DNA from: Dehalococcoidia bacterium
Lineage (GTDB): Bacteria > Chloroflexota > Dehalococcoidia > DSTF01 > JACRBR01
DNA: 64,000 nucleotides
Assembly: GCA_015478665.1 (NCBI GenBank)
Contig: JADMII010000009.1
Coordinates: 30,317 to 94,316, forward strand
Direction of reading: 5' to 3'
Below the pieces are notes generated by a model, which saw nothing but the letters and a program-made list of their open reading frames with translations, was not told where the DNA came from and did no database searches. Within the stretch, counting starts at the first letter, position 1, and every line of letters starts with the position of its first letter. Positions 32,229 to 40,393 of the stretch are shown one piece after another. The position numbers and the translations under genes are program-made.

Positions 32229-33422
32229 ATGGATGCGCCGCGCTGGCACGGACGTCCGCTCCGGGCCGAGATCGACCTTGATGCGCTCGCCCACAACGTC
32301 CGCACCCTCAGCGCGCTCGCCGCGCCCGCCCGTCTCTGCGCGGTGATCAAGGCGAACGCCTACGGCCACGGCGCCGTCGCCGTCGCCGCCACCGCGCTCG
32401 ATGCCGGCGCCTCAAGCCTCGGCGTCGTCTGCGTCGACGAGGGCGAGGAGCTGCGACGCGCCGGCATCGAAGCGCCGGTCCTCGTCCTCGGCTTCTCGCC
32501 GGCGTCCGAAGCCGAGAAGGTCGTCGACCTGCGCCTGACGCCCACCGTCTGCTCGATGCAGACCGCGCTCGCCCTCTCGCGCTTCGCCAGCGAGCGCGGC
32601 ATCGTCCAGAAGGTGCACGTCGAGCTCGAGAGCGGCCTCAACCGCTACGGCCTGCCGCTCGAAGCGCTCGTCGCCTTCGCCGAGAGCCTGCGCGCGCTCC
32701 CGGGCATCGCGGTCGAGGGCGTGTACACGCACTTCGCGGCCGCCGAGGAAGGCGACCAGAGCTTCACCCACGCCCAGCAGGCGCTGCTCGTCGAGGCGGC
32801 GCGCCGCCTGCCGTGGGTGCCCGTGCGTCACAGCTCGCCGACGGCGGGCCTCCTCACCGCGCCCGGGATGGCGCTCGATATGGTGCGCACCGGCATCGGC
32901 CTCTACGGCTACCACCCGGCGCCGGGCTGCGGCGTCGACGTCGACCTGCGGCCGGTGCTCGCGCTGAAGTCGCGCGTGGCGCGCGTCGTCGAACTGGCCG
33001 CCGGCGAGACCGTCGGCTACGGCCGCGCCTGGCGGGCGAGCGGTGCGGCGAAGGTGGCGCTCGTCATGTGCGGGTACGCCGACGGCTATCGGCGGGCGCT
33101 CTCCGGCCGCGCCGACGTGCTCGTGCGCGGCTGCCGGGCGCCGCTCATCGGCCGCGTGGCGATGGACATGTGCATGGCCGACGTCTCCGGCGTGCCCGGC
33201 GTTGCCCCGGATGATGAAGTCGTTATCATGGGAAGGCAGGGCGACGAGCGGGTCGACGCCGACGAGCTGGCGGCGCTCTCGGGCACCATCTCGTGGGAGA
33301 TCCTCGCCGGCATCAGCGCCCGCGTCCCGCGGCTCTACCTGCGCGCTGGCGCCGTCGTCGCCGAGACGACGCTGAACGAGCGGCTGGCGTGGCCGCCGCT
33401 GGCGGCGCCGGTCTCCGCCTGA
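32229..33422 (+). CDS. alr: Alanine racemase
   Basis: A 397-residue PLP enzyme that makes D-alanine for peptidoglycan. K41 in CAVIKANAYGHGAV binds PLP, and the second catalytic residue, tyrosine near 264, is in TVGYGRAWRA. LESGLNRYG and MVRTGIGLYGY are family motifs. Together with MurT-GatD it supports a genuine peptidoglycan wall. The start is fixed by the TATCCT box six bases upstream. Confidence 0.95.
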   Translation: MDAPRWHGRPLRAEIDLDALAHNVRTLSALAAPARLCAVIKANAYGHGAVAVAATALDAGASSLGVVCVDEGEELRRAGIEAPVLVLGFSPASEAEKVVDLRLTPTVCSMQTALALSRFASERGIVQKVHVELESGLNRYGLPLEALVAFAESLRALPGIAVEGVYTHFAAAEEGDQSFTHAQQALLVEAARRLPWVPVRHSSPTAGLLTAPGMALDMVRTGIGLYGYHPAPGCGVDVDLRPVLALKSRVARVVELAAGETVGYGRAWRASGAAKVALVMCGYADGYRRALSGRADVLVRGCRAPLIGRVAMDMCMADVSGVPGVAPDDEVVIMGRQGDERVDADELAALSGTISWEILAGISARVPRLYLRAGAVVAETTLNERLAWPPLAAPVSA

Positions 33423-33460
33423 GCGCTCGCCGACCGACACGACGGAAGAGGCCCGAAGGC

Positions 33461-33973
33461 ATGGCAGACGCACCGAACGTCTTCACCTATCCCCGCAACG
33501 AACCCGGCACGACCGGCCATCTCGACCTCGTCGAGCCGCTGCGCGAGCTACCGGATCGGCTGCGCGCCGAGCTCCGCGGCGTCAGCGAGGACGTCGCCAG
33601 CCATCGGCCGGCGCCGGACGCCTGGTGCATCCGCGAGATCGTCGGCCACCTGGCGGACGCCGCGGCGGAGTACCACAAGCGGCTCTACATGATGTCGACC
33701 CAGACGGACCCCGTCCTGCCCGCCTACGACCAGGACGCCTACGCCCGCGACCACGGCTACATGAAGCGCCCGCTTCGCGAGATGCTCGACGAGCTGGCGG
33801 CGCACCGCGCGAAGACCGTCTTCCTGCTGACGACGCTCGTCAACTGGAACTGGGCGCGCACCGGCCAGCACGTCGAGCGCGGCCGCACGAGCATCCGCCA
33901 GATGGTGGAGCACATGGTGCAGCACGAGGGCGAGCACCTCGCCGACATCCGCGCCCTGCGCCGCCCGGAGTAA
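33461..33973 (+). CDS. DinB-family metal-binding protein
   Basis: A 170-residue DinB-like four-helix protein. Histidine ligands fit WCIREIVGHLADAA (about residue 63) and MVQHEGEHLADIRALRR at the end. The HEGEHLADI ending is typical of the damage-inducible DinB family seen in many copies in Chloroflexota. A GGAAGAGG site upstream gives a leadered start at 33461. It lies 38 bp after alr and is probably co-transcribed. The function is unknown beyond possible thiol transfer. Confidence 0.85.
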   Translation: MADAPNVFTYPRNEPGTTGHLDLVEPLRELPDRLRAELRGVSEDVASHRPAPDAWCIREIVGHLADAAAEYHKRLYMMSTQTDPVLPAYDQDAYARDHGYMKRPLREMLDELAAHRAKTVFLLTTLVNWNWARTGQHVERGRTSIRQMVEHMVQHEGEHLADIRALRRPE

Positions 33974-34047
33974 ACACCGCTCTCCATCGCGCCCGTCCCG
34001 GCGGACGCGTACATCGGCAGCGGCGCGGCAACGTGCTCTACACGTCC

Positions 34048-34293
34048 ATGCCCCGCGATATCCCAATCGGCAACGGCCAGCTGCTGGTCAACTTCGACAG
34101 CCGGTAGCACCTCCGCGACATCGTCCAGGTGAACCCGTACGACAACAGCCCGCTCTCCGCCTCGCCGCTGACCTGGAGCCACGCCGAGCTGGTGCGCACC
34201 GTCCTGCAGCACACGCACAAGCGCTCGACGTTCCACACCTGCCCGACCTGCGGCCAACCCCTGCCCGAGCAGACGTCCGGCGGATCCGTCTGA
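34048..34293 (+). pseudogene. GH15 glucoamylase-like gene remnant (internal deletion and stop)
   Basis: Reading from ATG 34048 gives MPRDIPIGNGQLLVNFDS and, after an in-frame TAG at 34105, HLRDI. This matches the conserved N-terminus of GH15-like glycosidases (PRDIPIGNG-LLV-FD-xYHLRDIY). In the same frame it passes directly to SPLTWSHAELVRTVLQ, which matches the C-terminal end of that family, and to a short CPTCGQPLPEQ tail. Some 500-600 residues in between are missing. A TAC-to-TAG change would explain the stop. I read this as an in-frame deletion relic of a trehalase or glucoamylase-type gene. Confidence 0.7.
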
Positions 34294-34445
34294 AGTCGGA
34301 TCGGTCGCACGATTCGACGGCCGGGAGGGGTGAGACGTCGGACGTGAGGCGCGGGGAGCGAGCGGCGCGCGCGAGGACGAGATGCCACGTCTGACGTGGG
34401 ACCGGCCGCACCGCGCTGGCGCGCCCGTCGCGCGCGTTGCTGGCG

Positions 34446-35585
34446 TCAGAGCAGCGTCGCGACGCGGCGGGCGATGGCGAGGCTCGCCGTCATGCCGGGA
34501 GATTCGATGCCGCCCAGGTGGACGTAGCTCCGGTCGTGCCAGATCAGGAAGTCGGCGATCGGGCCGCCGGGCCGCTGCAGCTTCGGACGGTAGCCGACCT
34601 GGCCGGGGGCGATGTCGTCGGTCTCGAGCGCCGGCAAGTAGCGCTGCGCGGCGGCGAGGAAGTCAGCCCGCCGCAGGTCATCGGCGCGATAGTCGAGCGG
34701 CGCGCCGTCGTCCAGCCATTCGGTGTCCGGGCCGAGGTGCACGAGGCCGCCGACATCGATCGTGACGTGGACGCCGAGCCCACCCTTCGCGTGCTCCGGC
34801 ACCGGGTAGACGAGATGGCGGAGCGCGCGCGCCTTCCGCGTGTCGACGATGTCGTAGTAGCGGCCCTTGTTCACGGTCTGGCGCAGCGGCGGCACGCCTT
34901 CGCCTCCATCGAGCGGGTAGCCGAGCATCGCCGCCACGTCCGGGGCGCGGAGGCCGGCGCTGTTCAGCACGGCCTGCGCCTCGACGGCCGTCTCGCGTCC
35001 GTCCGGCCCGCGCATCCGCACGGCGAATCCGGCGCCCTCCGGCAGCCGGTCGACCGCCGTGACCTCGTGCTTGAGCGCGAGCCAGCCGCCGCGCGCCTCG
35101 ATCTCGCGCGCGAACGATGCCATCAGCTGCGTCTGGTCGATGACGCCCGTGCTGGCGGAGTAGAGCGCGGCGACGCAGCGCACGCTCGGCTCGAGCTCCC
35201 GCAGCTCGCCGCGGTCCTCAATGAGGCGCATGCCGGGGACGCCGTTGGCGTCGGCCTGGCGGCGCACTTCAGCGAGCGACGCGCGGTCGTCGTCGTCGAC
35301 GGCGATGATCAGCTTGCCGAGCCGCACCGAGGGCACGCCGTGCGCATCGGCCCAGGCGTAGAGCAGCGGGTTGCCTTCGAGGCACAGCGTGTGCTTGAGG
35401 GAGCCCGTTGGATAGTAGATACCGGCATGGATGACACCACTGTTGTGCGAGCTGGTCTCCAGCCCGAAGCGCTCGCGCCGTTCGATGACGGCGAGCTGCC
35501 GCGTGCGCGACAGCTCGACGGCGCAGGCGAGGCCGACGACACCGCCGCCGACGATCGCGATATCGAGCTCCGGGCTGGCGCTCAC
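34446..35585 (-). CDS. FAD-dependent L-2-hydroxyglutarate oxidase-like enzyme
   Basis: A 379-residue DAO-family oxidase. IAIVGGGVVGLACAVEL (about 9-25) binds FAD, followed by ETSSHNSGVIHAGIYY, which is the signature of LhgO/L2HGDH. TVNKGRYYDI and HLVYPVPEH also match, and GIESPGMTASLAIA ends the protein. LhgO oxidises L-2-hydroxyglutarate to 2-oxoglutarate and passes electrons to the membrane quinones. The GTG at 35585 is the start that fits the family and overlaps the stop of the upstream Doc-like gene (GTGA). Confidence 0.88.
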   Translation of the reverse strand: MSASPELDIAIVGGGVVGLACAVELSRTRQLAVIERRERFGLETSSHNSGVIHAGIYYPTGSLKHTLCLEGNPLLYAWADAHGVPSVRLGKLIIAVDDDDRASLAEVRRQADANGVPGMRLIEDRGELRELEPSVRCVAALYSASTGVIDQTQLMASFAREIEARGGWLALKHEVTAVDRLPEGAGFAVRMRGPDGRETAVEAQAVLNSAGLRAPDVAAMLGYPLDGGEGVPPLRQTVNKGRYYDIVDTRKARALRHLVYPVPEHAKGGLGVHVTIDVGGLVHLGPDTEWLDDGAPLDYRADDLRRADFLAAAQRYLPALETDDIAPGQVGYRPKLQRPGGPIADFLIWHDRSYVHLGGIESPGMTASLAIARRVATLL

Positions 35586-35992
35586 GGGCCGGGAGTGCAG
35601 TGCAGCCGACCCGTGACGTCGGCGACGGACAGCTGACGGGATGCCGTCTCGATCGCGAGCTCGCCGGGCATCGCGACCGGCGGACGCCAAGCGCCCGGGG
35701 TGGCGCGGCGTCCGTCGAGGAACAGTCTGACCGCGAACGTCGCCGTCCGTTTCTTGCCGTCCACAAACGCCTGATTGCCGGTGATGCCGTGAACCAGCGC
35801 GGCAGCCTGTTCCATGTCTGTTCGATCGATCTCTTCACCGAACATCGTCCGGAACACTCGTCCGCACGACGCGAAACGGCGGTCGGCGTGCTCACCACGA
35901 GCACCACCGCCCGCCCTCAAGGCTTGCCGCGCGCGGATCGCGCCCTCGAGCGCGGCGAGCCTTCCTACTTCCTCGCCATCTCCTTCAGCCAA
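35582..35992 (-). pseudogene. Degenerate Doc/Fic-type toxin
   Basis: A 136-residue frame similar to Doc (death-on-curing) proteins: ALEGAIRARQ, then AAALVHGITGNQAFVDGKKRTATFAVRLFL. The Doc catalytic motif H-x-F-x-D-(G/A)-N-K-R appears here as NQAFVDGKKR, so the catalytic histidine and the asparagine are both replaced and the protein should be inactive as a kinase or AMPylase. The last 45 residues (RATPGAWRPPVAMPG...) look unrelated to the family. It is probably a decayed toxin-antitoxin remnant that is still read into the oxidase gene. Confidence 0.6.
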
Positions 35993-36057
35993 CCCTGCGT
36001 GTCCCGTGCGAGCTCCTTCGCGACGCGAGCGGTGCTTTGGAAGTCACAGTCCGCCAT
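35965..36057 (-). pseudogene. Possible antitoxin fragment upstream of Doc relic
   Basis: A 30-residue frame (MADCDFQSTARVAKELARD...) overlapping the start of the Doc-like gene by 28 bp. The position is right for an antitoxin and the sequence is helical and charged, but it is too short to place in a family. Confidence 0.25.
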
Positions 36058-36317
36058 GGGGTTGCTCGCCTTCGCCGCGCGCGGATTTCCGGTGTGTCGC
36101 GGCGAGAGCGTGCTCCGCGCTGGTTGCCTGGGGGCGAAACCATGATCACGCTCCATCCACGCAGATCACAGGCCGCCATCATAGAATGATCGGCGCAAAA
36201 TCTCCAGCGCCGGAGACGCGCCGCCGCCGGATCCAACGACGCATTTGGATGATCACCGAGGACGTGTCAGCCGACGACACCCTGTCAGCCCGTGTCGCGT
36301 CAGATGCCTTTGCGCGC

Positions 36318-36323
36318 TACGCT
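36318..36323 (+). promoter_or_regulatory. -10-like TACGCT box, leaderless layout (6 nt)
   Basis: TACGCT, GCACGC, then the yajQ ATG at 36330. It decides this ATG over longer upstream readings that cross repeat-like sequence. Confidence 0.55.
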
Positions 36324-36329
36324 GCACGC

Positions 36330-36830
36330 ATGCCGAAGACCGAATCGTTCGACGTGACGACCGGCGTCGACCTCCAGGAGGTCGACAACGCCGTCAACCA
36401 GGCGAAGAAGGAGATCGCGCAACGCTACGACTTCAAGGGACAGAAGGCGGAGATCGAGTACGACCGCCCGCACGCGAAGCTGCGCCTGACGGCATCGGAT
36501 GAGTTCTACCTCAACGCGCTCTGGAACGTCCTCCGTGAGCGGATGATCAGCCGCAAGGTTCCCGTCAAGAACCTCCACCGCGAGAAGGTCGAGCCGGCCT
36601 CCGGTGGCAGCCTGCGCCAGGAGGTGCAGCTGACGCAGGGCATCTCGCCGGAGACCGCACGGGCGATCGTCAAGCTGATCAAGGACCAGAAGTTCAAGAA
36701 AGTGCAGTCGCAGATCCAGGGCGATGCCGTGCGCGTCTCGGCGCCTTCGCGCGACGAGCTGCAAGAGGTGATCGCGTTGCTGCGTCAGCAGGACTACGAC
36801 GTCGAGCTCCAGTTCGGGAATTATCGGTAG
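36330..36830 (+). CDS. yajQ: YajQ family nucleotide-binding protein
   Basis: A 166-residue protein, the normal YajQ length. FDVTTGVDLQEVDNAVNQA at the start, RYDFKGQKAEIEYD, and KLIKDQKFKKVQSQIQGDAVRVS are hallmark blocks of the two ferredoxin-like domains. YajQ proteins bind nucleotides, and some bind cyclic di-GMP and act as transcription co-regulators. The gene is preceded by a TACGCT leaderless-type promoter and followed by the GTAGAGACG repeat pair. Confidence 0.93.
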   Translation: MPKTESFDVTTGVDLQEVDNAVNQAKKEIAQRYDFKGQKAEIEYDRPHAKLRLTASDEFYLNALWNVLRERMISRKVPVKNLHREKVEPASGGSLRQEVQLTQGISPETARAIVKLIKDQKFKKVQSQIQGDAVRVSAPSRDELQEVIALLRQQDYDVELQFGNYR

Positions 36831-36859
36831 GCTCGCGGTTACCCCTCGCCCGGCCCGCG

Positions 36860-36966
36860 CACTGAGGTGGAGACGCGGGATCGCATGGCAGCGCGCGGCG
36901 ACGCATCGTGAAATTGCACGAGATCATCAATCTCGCACTGCGGTAGAGACGCGAGATCGCGTGGCA
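36860..36966. repeat. GTAGAGACGCG-type repeat pair
   Basis: Two 31-bp copies (36860-36890 and 36936-36966) differ at four positions, 76 bp apart, with the core GGT(G/A)GAGACGCG and GATCGC(A/G)TGGCA. A GAGAT/ATCTC hairpin lies between them. I recall GTAGAGACGCG repeats from filamentous cyanobacteria and Chloroflexota. This is unverified. Confidence 0.65.
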
Positions 36967-37041
36967 ACTCAGTGCCACGGCCTGCGCGATCGACGTGACG
37001 CGACAACGTCCCGGTACCGCGCCGCGGCGGACGGCCGCAGC

Positions 37042-37926
37042 TCAGGCGCCGCTTTCGTCCTCGCGTTGCTTCCGCAGGAAATTCTCGAGGTCGGCGATGA
37101 TCGCGCCGGTCGGCGGAAACTCCGGCGCCGGCGCCCGCTGCTGCTCGCCGCGCTCGTCGTAGCGCTCTTCGAGGACGCGGATCTGCTCCTGGATCTCGGC
37201 GTTCTCGCGCACCGCCCGCGATACCTGCTCGGTGAACTCTCCTGCCACGGCGCGCATCTCCTCCAGGTTGAGCCCGAGCGTCAGCGCGTCGTCGAGCGCA
37301 TCGAGCAGGCCGAGCGCGGTCTTCGGGTTGGGCGTCGCGCCGAGGTAGTACGGCGACGAGCCCCAGAGGCTCACGGCCGGCATCTCCGCCTTGCGGCAGG
37401 CGTCGTGGAGGACGCCGACGATGCCCGTCGGGCCCTCGTAGCTGCTGCGGGTGATCTGGCGCGCGGCGAACTTCTGTTGCACTGCGTCGTCTGTGGCGAA
37501 GCCCGTGAGCGGCACCGGCCGCGTGTGGACGGCATCGGTGACGAGCGCGCCGAGCGTGACGATGCGGCGGGCGCCGAGTGAGCGCGCCAGCTCGATCACC
37601 TCGCCGCAGAACGTGCGCCACTTGAGGTTCGGCTCGGGCGCCGGCATCAGGATCGCATCGGCGACGGGGTCGGCGTTCTTGCGCCAGTAGAACTCGATGC
37701 GCGGCCAGCGCACCTCGCGGCTCTGGCCGTCGACGATGCGCACCGTCGGGCGCGTGTCCGTGAAACTGAAGTACTCTTCCGGGTCGAGGCGCGCGAACGC
37801 CTTCGCGTGCCACGTGTCGATCAGGTAGCGCACGGCCGTCGTCGCCGCCTGGCCGGCGTCGTTCCACCCCTCGAACGCCGCGATCAGGTTCGGCGCGTCG
37901 AGGTCCGGTGCGCGGTCGATCTCCAT
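37042..37926 (-). CDS. PAC2-family proteasome-assembly-like protein
   Basis: A 294-residue PAC2 protein. LIAAFEGWNDAGQAATTAVRYL (about 14-35) and SSYEGPTGIVGVLHDACRKAEMPAVSLWGSSPYYLG (in parts) are the family motifs. The C-terminus is a charged coiled coil (ENAEIQEQIRVLEERYDE) ending in EDESGA. Eukaryotic relatives chaperone proteasome assembly. The bacterial and archaeal role is unclear, and no proteasome genes are in this window. TGGACA-17-TAGGCT six bases before the ATG is a good leaderless promoter. Confidence 0.88.
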   Translation of the reverse strand: MEIDRAPDLDAPNLIAAFEGWNDAGQAATTAVRYLIDTWHAKAFARLDPEEYFSFTDTRPTVRIVDGQSREVRWPRIEFYWRKNADPVADAILMPAPEPNLKWRTFCGEVIELARSLGARRIVTLGALVTDAVHTRPVPLTGFATDDAVQQKFAARQITRSSYEGPTGIVGVLHDACRKAEMPAVSLWGSSPYYLGATPNPKTALGLLDALDDALTLGLNLEEMRAVAGEFTEQVSRAVRENAEIQEQIRVLEERYDERGEQQRAPAPEFPPTGAIIADLENFLRKQREDESGA

Positions 37927-37932
37927 GCGTTC

Positions 37933-37961
37933 AGCCTAGAACGCTCTCGGCGCGCTGTCCA
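37933..37961 (-). promoter_or_regulatory. Promoter TGGACA-17-TAGGCT, leaderless layout
   Basis: On the minus strand TGGACA (37956-37961), a 17-base spacer, TAGGCT (37933-37938), six bases, ATG ending at 37926. Confidence 0.65.
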
Positions 37962-38035
37962 CCGCGCGGCGCCCTGACGCGCATCGCTGCACGCGGCGAC
38001 GCGCGGCGCGGTCCCGGAGGCCTGCGCGGTCGCGT

Positions 38036-38263
38036 CTACTCGCCCGTCGCGAATTTGCCGGGCGTGTAACCGCCGGCCGGGCGCGGCTGCCGCGCGCGCC
38101 GCGGCCGCGGCGGACGCCTCAGCGTGGCGGCAGTGTTGCCGCGCATCCACTCCGGCAGGAACTTCTGGTAGCGGTCATTCGCGGGAGCCGACGCCGGCTG
38201 GGCCGGGCGAGCGCCATCGCGGGCGGGACCACGCCGCTTGCGTCGGTTGGATTTCTGGGACAT
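38036..38263 (-). CDS. Small basic protein
   Basis: A 75-residue, very basic protein (MSQKSNRRKRRGPARDG...) with one conserved-looking patch, YQKFLPEWMRGN, and a Pro/Arg-rich tail. A GAGGTG site six bases before the ATG at 38263 supports it. The composition suggests RNA or ribosome association. No family is recognised. Confidence 0.55.
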   Translation of the reverse strand: MSQKSNRRKRRGPARDGARPAQPASAPANDRYQKFLPEWMRGNTAATLRRPPRPRRARQPRPAGGYTPGKFATGE

Positions 38264-38690
38264 TGCACCTCGTGCTGGACGGCGCGACGCCAGAGGCGCG
38301 GCCGCGCTACCTACACTATCGGCCTGAAAGGCATACGCAAGAGAGGGGAGAATCTTGCGGGACAACGGGATTCTGCCGTACCTGCTTACACTCTAGACGT
38401 ACGCACGCATCAATGTAAAGCCTTCCGGGCACGAATTCGTTGCGAGAGGATGAAGCCTCGGCGGCCCCAGCCGCGCACTTGGACCGCGCAGCCCGAGCAA
38501 GACGCGGGCGAGCGAAGGTCGGCCGGCGCCGTTCGATCCTCGAACCGGCGCCGCACTGGTGCGGCCCGGTGTTCCTTACGACCGAGTCCGATCCGAACCC
38601 GCGCTTTTCAGGATCGAGGCGACCACCTCGCGCATCGCCGCCCGCGCGCGCGTCCGCATGCGCCGCCACGGGGGAGGCGGTACGCTGGCG
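38264..38690. other. Intergenic region with a lower-GC island
   Basis: This holds the divergent control region of the small basic gene and, at about 38285-38440, a stretch clearly richer in A and T than the rest of the window (TTACACTCTAGACGTACG, ATGTAAAGCC). No gene is supported. The GAF gene promoter box lies at 38681-38686. Confidence 0.5.
38681..38686 (+). promoter_or_regulatory. -10-like TACGCT box
   Basis: TACGCT lies four bases before the ATG at 38691 and seven before the adjacent ATG at 38694. The spacing seen elsewhere favours 38694 as the true start. Confidence 0.45.
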
Positions 38691-38693
38691 ATG

Positions 38694-39257
38694 ATGAGCA
38701 CCGATGTCCAACGGCGGCTGGCGCAGGAGATCGAGCGCATGGCGCCCGCGCATCGGCTCCAACGCGACCCCGAGTATCGCGCGCTGCGCAAGCTCGCCAG
38801 TCGCAACCGGAAGGCGCCGCCCCGAAACCCGACGCAGGCGCTCCAGCACGTCGTCGACGTGGCGCGCGAGATGACGCACGCGACCTACAGCGCGCTCGCC
38901 GTCACCGACGACGAGGACTACGTCGAGGGCTTCGTCGTCAGCGGCTTCGACGACGCGGCGCTGCGGGCGCTCAAGGTGCCGCCGCAGGGGCATGGCCCGC
39001 TCGGCAGCATGCGTCAGGACGGGCTGGCGGTGCGCCTCGACGACGTCTCGCAGCACGCGAAGGCCTTCGGCTTCCCGCCCAGGCACCCGGAGATGCGCGC
39101 GCTGCTCGGCCTGCCGATCTTCTGCCGGGGCGATGTGCGCGGTGCGCTCTACGTCACCGACCGTCGCGACGGCCGGCCCTTCGATGACCGCGACCAACTC
39201 GCGCTCGGCGTCCTCGCGCGGCACGCCGGCCTGATCATCGAAGCGTCCTGGTACTGA
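38694..39257 (+). CDS. GAF-domain protein
   Basis: A 187-residue protein with a helical N-terminus and one GAF domain (about residues 45-185): ALQHVVDVAREMTHATYSALAV, then LGLPIFCRGDVRGALYVTDR and FDDRDQLALGVLARHAGLII. GAF domains bind small molecules such as cyclic nucleotides, heme or bilins. No output domain is attached, so it probably signals through a partner. The stop overlaps the next start by one base (TGATG), so it is co-transcribed with the FAH gene. Confidence 0.85.
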   Translation: MSTDVQRRLAQEIERMAPAHRLQRDPEYRALRKLASRNRKAPPRNPTQALQHVVDVAREMTHATYSALAVTDDEDYVEGFVVSGFDDAALRALKVPPQGHGPLGSMRQDGLAVRLDDVSQHAKAFGFPPRHPEMRALLGLPIFCRGDVRGALYVTDRRDGRPFDDRDQLALGVLARHAGLIIEASWY

Positions 39258-40225
39258 TGCGCCTCGCGACCTACATCGAGCGGGGCGAGACGCAACCGGG
39301 CGCGCCGGCGCCGGCGTCGCAGCACGTCGGCCTGATCGTCGACGGCGACGTGGTCGACATCGCCGCCGCCGCCCGCGCGCTCGACCTCGGCGACCTGCCC
39401 GGCGACATGCTGGCGTTCATCGCCGAGGGCGATCGCGCGCTCGCCAGCGCCCGCGAAGTCGCACGCCGCTTCCCCGAGCTACTGGCAGCAACCTCCGACC
39501 TCCAACCTCCACCGCCGCCGGCGATCCGCCCGCTGGCGTCGGTCCGCCTCATCGCGCCCATCCCGGCTCCGCGCCGGAACGTCGTCTGCGTCGGGCTGAA
39601 TTACGCCGAGCATGTCGCCGAGTCACAGTCCGTCGCAGGCGCGGCGCTGCCCGAATACCCCGTCTTCTTCTCGAAGCCGCCTTCGTGCGTCATCGGCCCT
39701 GACGACGTCATCCCGTGGCACCCGCACGTCAGTACGGCGATCGACTGGGAGGTCGAGCTGGCAGTGGTGATCGGCCGCGGCGGCCGCGACATCACCGAGG
39801 AGCAGGCGCTCGAGCACGTCTTCGGCTACACGGTGGCCAACGACGTGACGGCGCGCGACCTGCAGGCGCGCCACGGCCAGTGGTACAAGGGCAAGGGCCT
39901 CGACGGCTTCTGCCCGCTCGGCCCGCTGATCGTCACCGCCGACGAGATCCCCGACCCGCAGCGGCTCGATCTGTGCCTGCGCGTGAACGGCATCGAGAAG
40001 CAGCGCTCGAACACGCGCTTCCACATCTTCCCGGTAGCCCGGCTGATCGCCGCATGGTCGGCCGGCATGACGCTGACTCCCGGCGACGTCCTGCTCACCG
40101 GCACGCCATCCGGCACCGGCATCGGCCGCACGCCGCCGGAGTTCCTGCGCCCCGGCGACGTCGTCGAGGCGGAGGTCTCCGGCATCGGCGTCCTGCGGAA
40201 CGTCGCCGGCGGTGCGGCCGCGTGA
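39257..40225 (+). CDS. Fumarylacetoacetate hydrolase-family protein
   Basis: A 322-residue FAH-family enzyme. VCVGLNYAEHVAES, FSKPPSCVIGPDDVI, the acidic metal ligands in IDWEVELAVVIG, and GYTVANDVTARDLQ, LLTGTPSGTG are all present. Relatives hydrolyse acylpyruvates or decarboxylate oxaloacetate or catechol-pathway products, and the substrate is not clear. Residues about 78-88 (ATSDLQPPPPP) form a proline-rich linker encoded by an ACCTCC heptamer array, the same repeat as near 6945. It is translationally coupled to the GAF gene. Confidence 0.9.
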   Translation: MRLATYIERGETQPGAPAPASQHVGLIVDGDVVDIAAAARALDLGDLPGDMLAFIAEGDRALASAREVARRFPELLAATSDLQPPPPPAIRPLASVRLIAPIPAPRRNVVCVGLNYAEHVAESQSVAGAALPEYPVFFSKPPSCVIGPDDVIPWHPHVSTAIDWEVELAVVIGRGGRDITEEQALEHVFGYTVANDVTARDLQARHGQWYKGKGLDGFCPLGPLIVTADEIPDPQRLDLCLRVNGIEKQRSNTRFHIFPVARLIAAWSAGMTLTPGDVLLTGTPSGTGIGRTPPEFLRPGDVVEAEVSGIGVLRNVAGGAAA

Positions 40226-40381
40226 CGGCCGCGCCAGCCCCGGGTGTGGAGGGGTGGCCGGATCTGCGCCATCTGCGGTCCCCCGTCGACTCGCCCGCCG
40301 CCCTCCGCCCTCCGACACCCTCCATCTGTGCGAATCTGCGGCACACACGGTGCATCTGCCGTTCCCCAGATCCGTGGCGTC

Positions 40382-40387
40382 TATAGT
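40382..40387 (+). promoter_or_regulatory. -10-like TATAGT box, leaderless layout (6 nt)
   Basis: TATAGT, GAGCCC, then the ald ATG at 40394. It is preceded by a CATCTGTGCGAATCTGCGG-type repeat stretch (about 40320-40360) with no clear -35. Confidence 0.55.
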
Positions 40388-40393
40388 GAGCCC

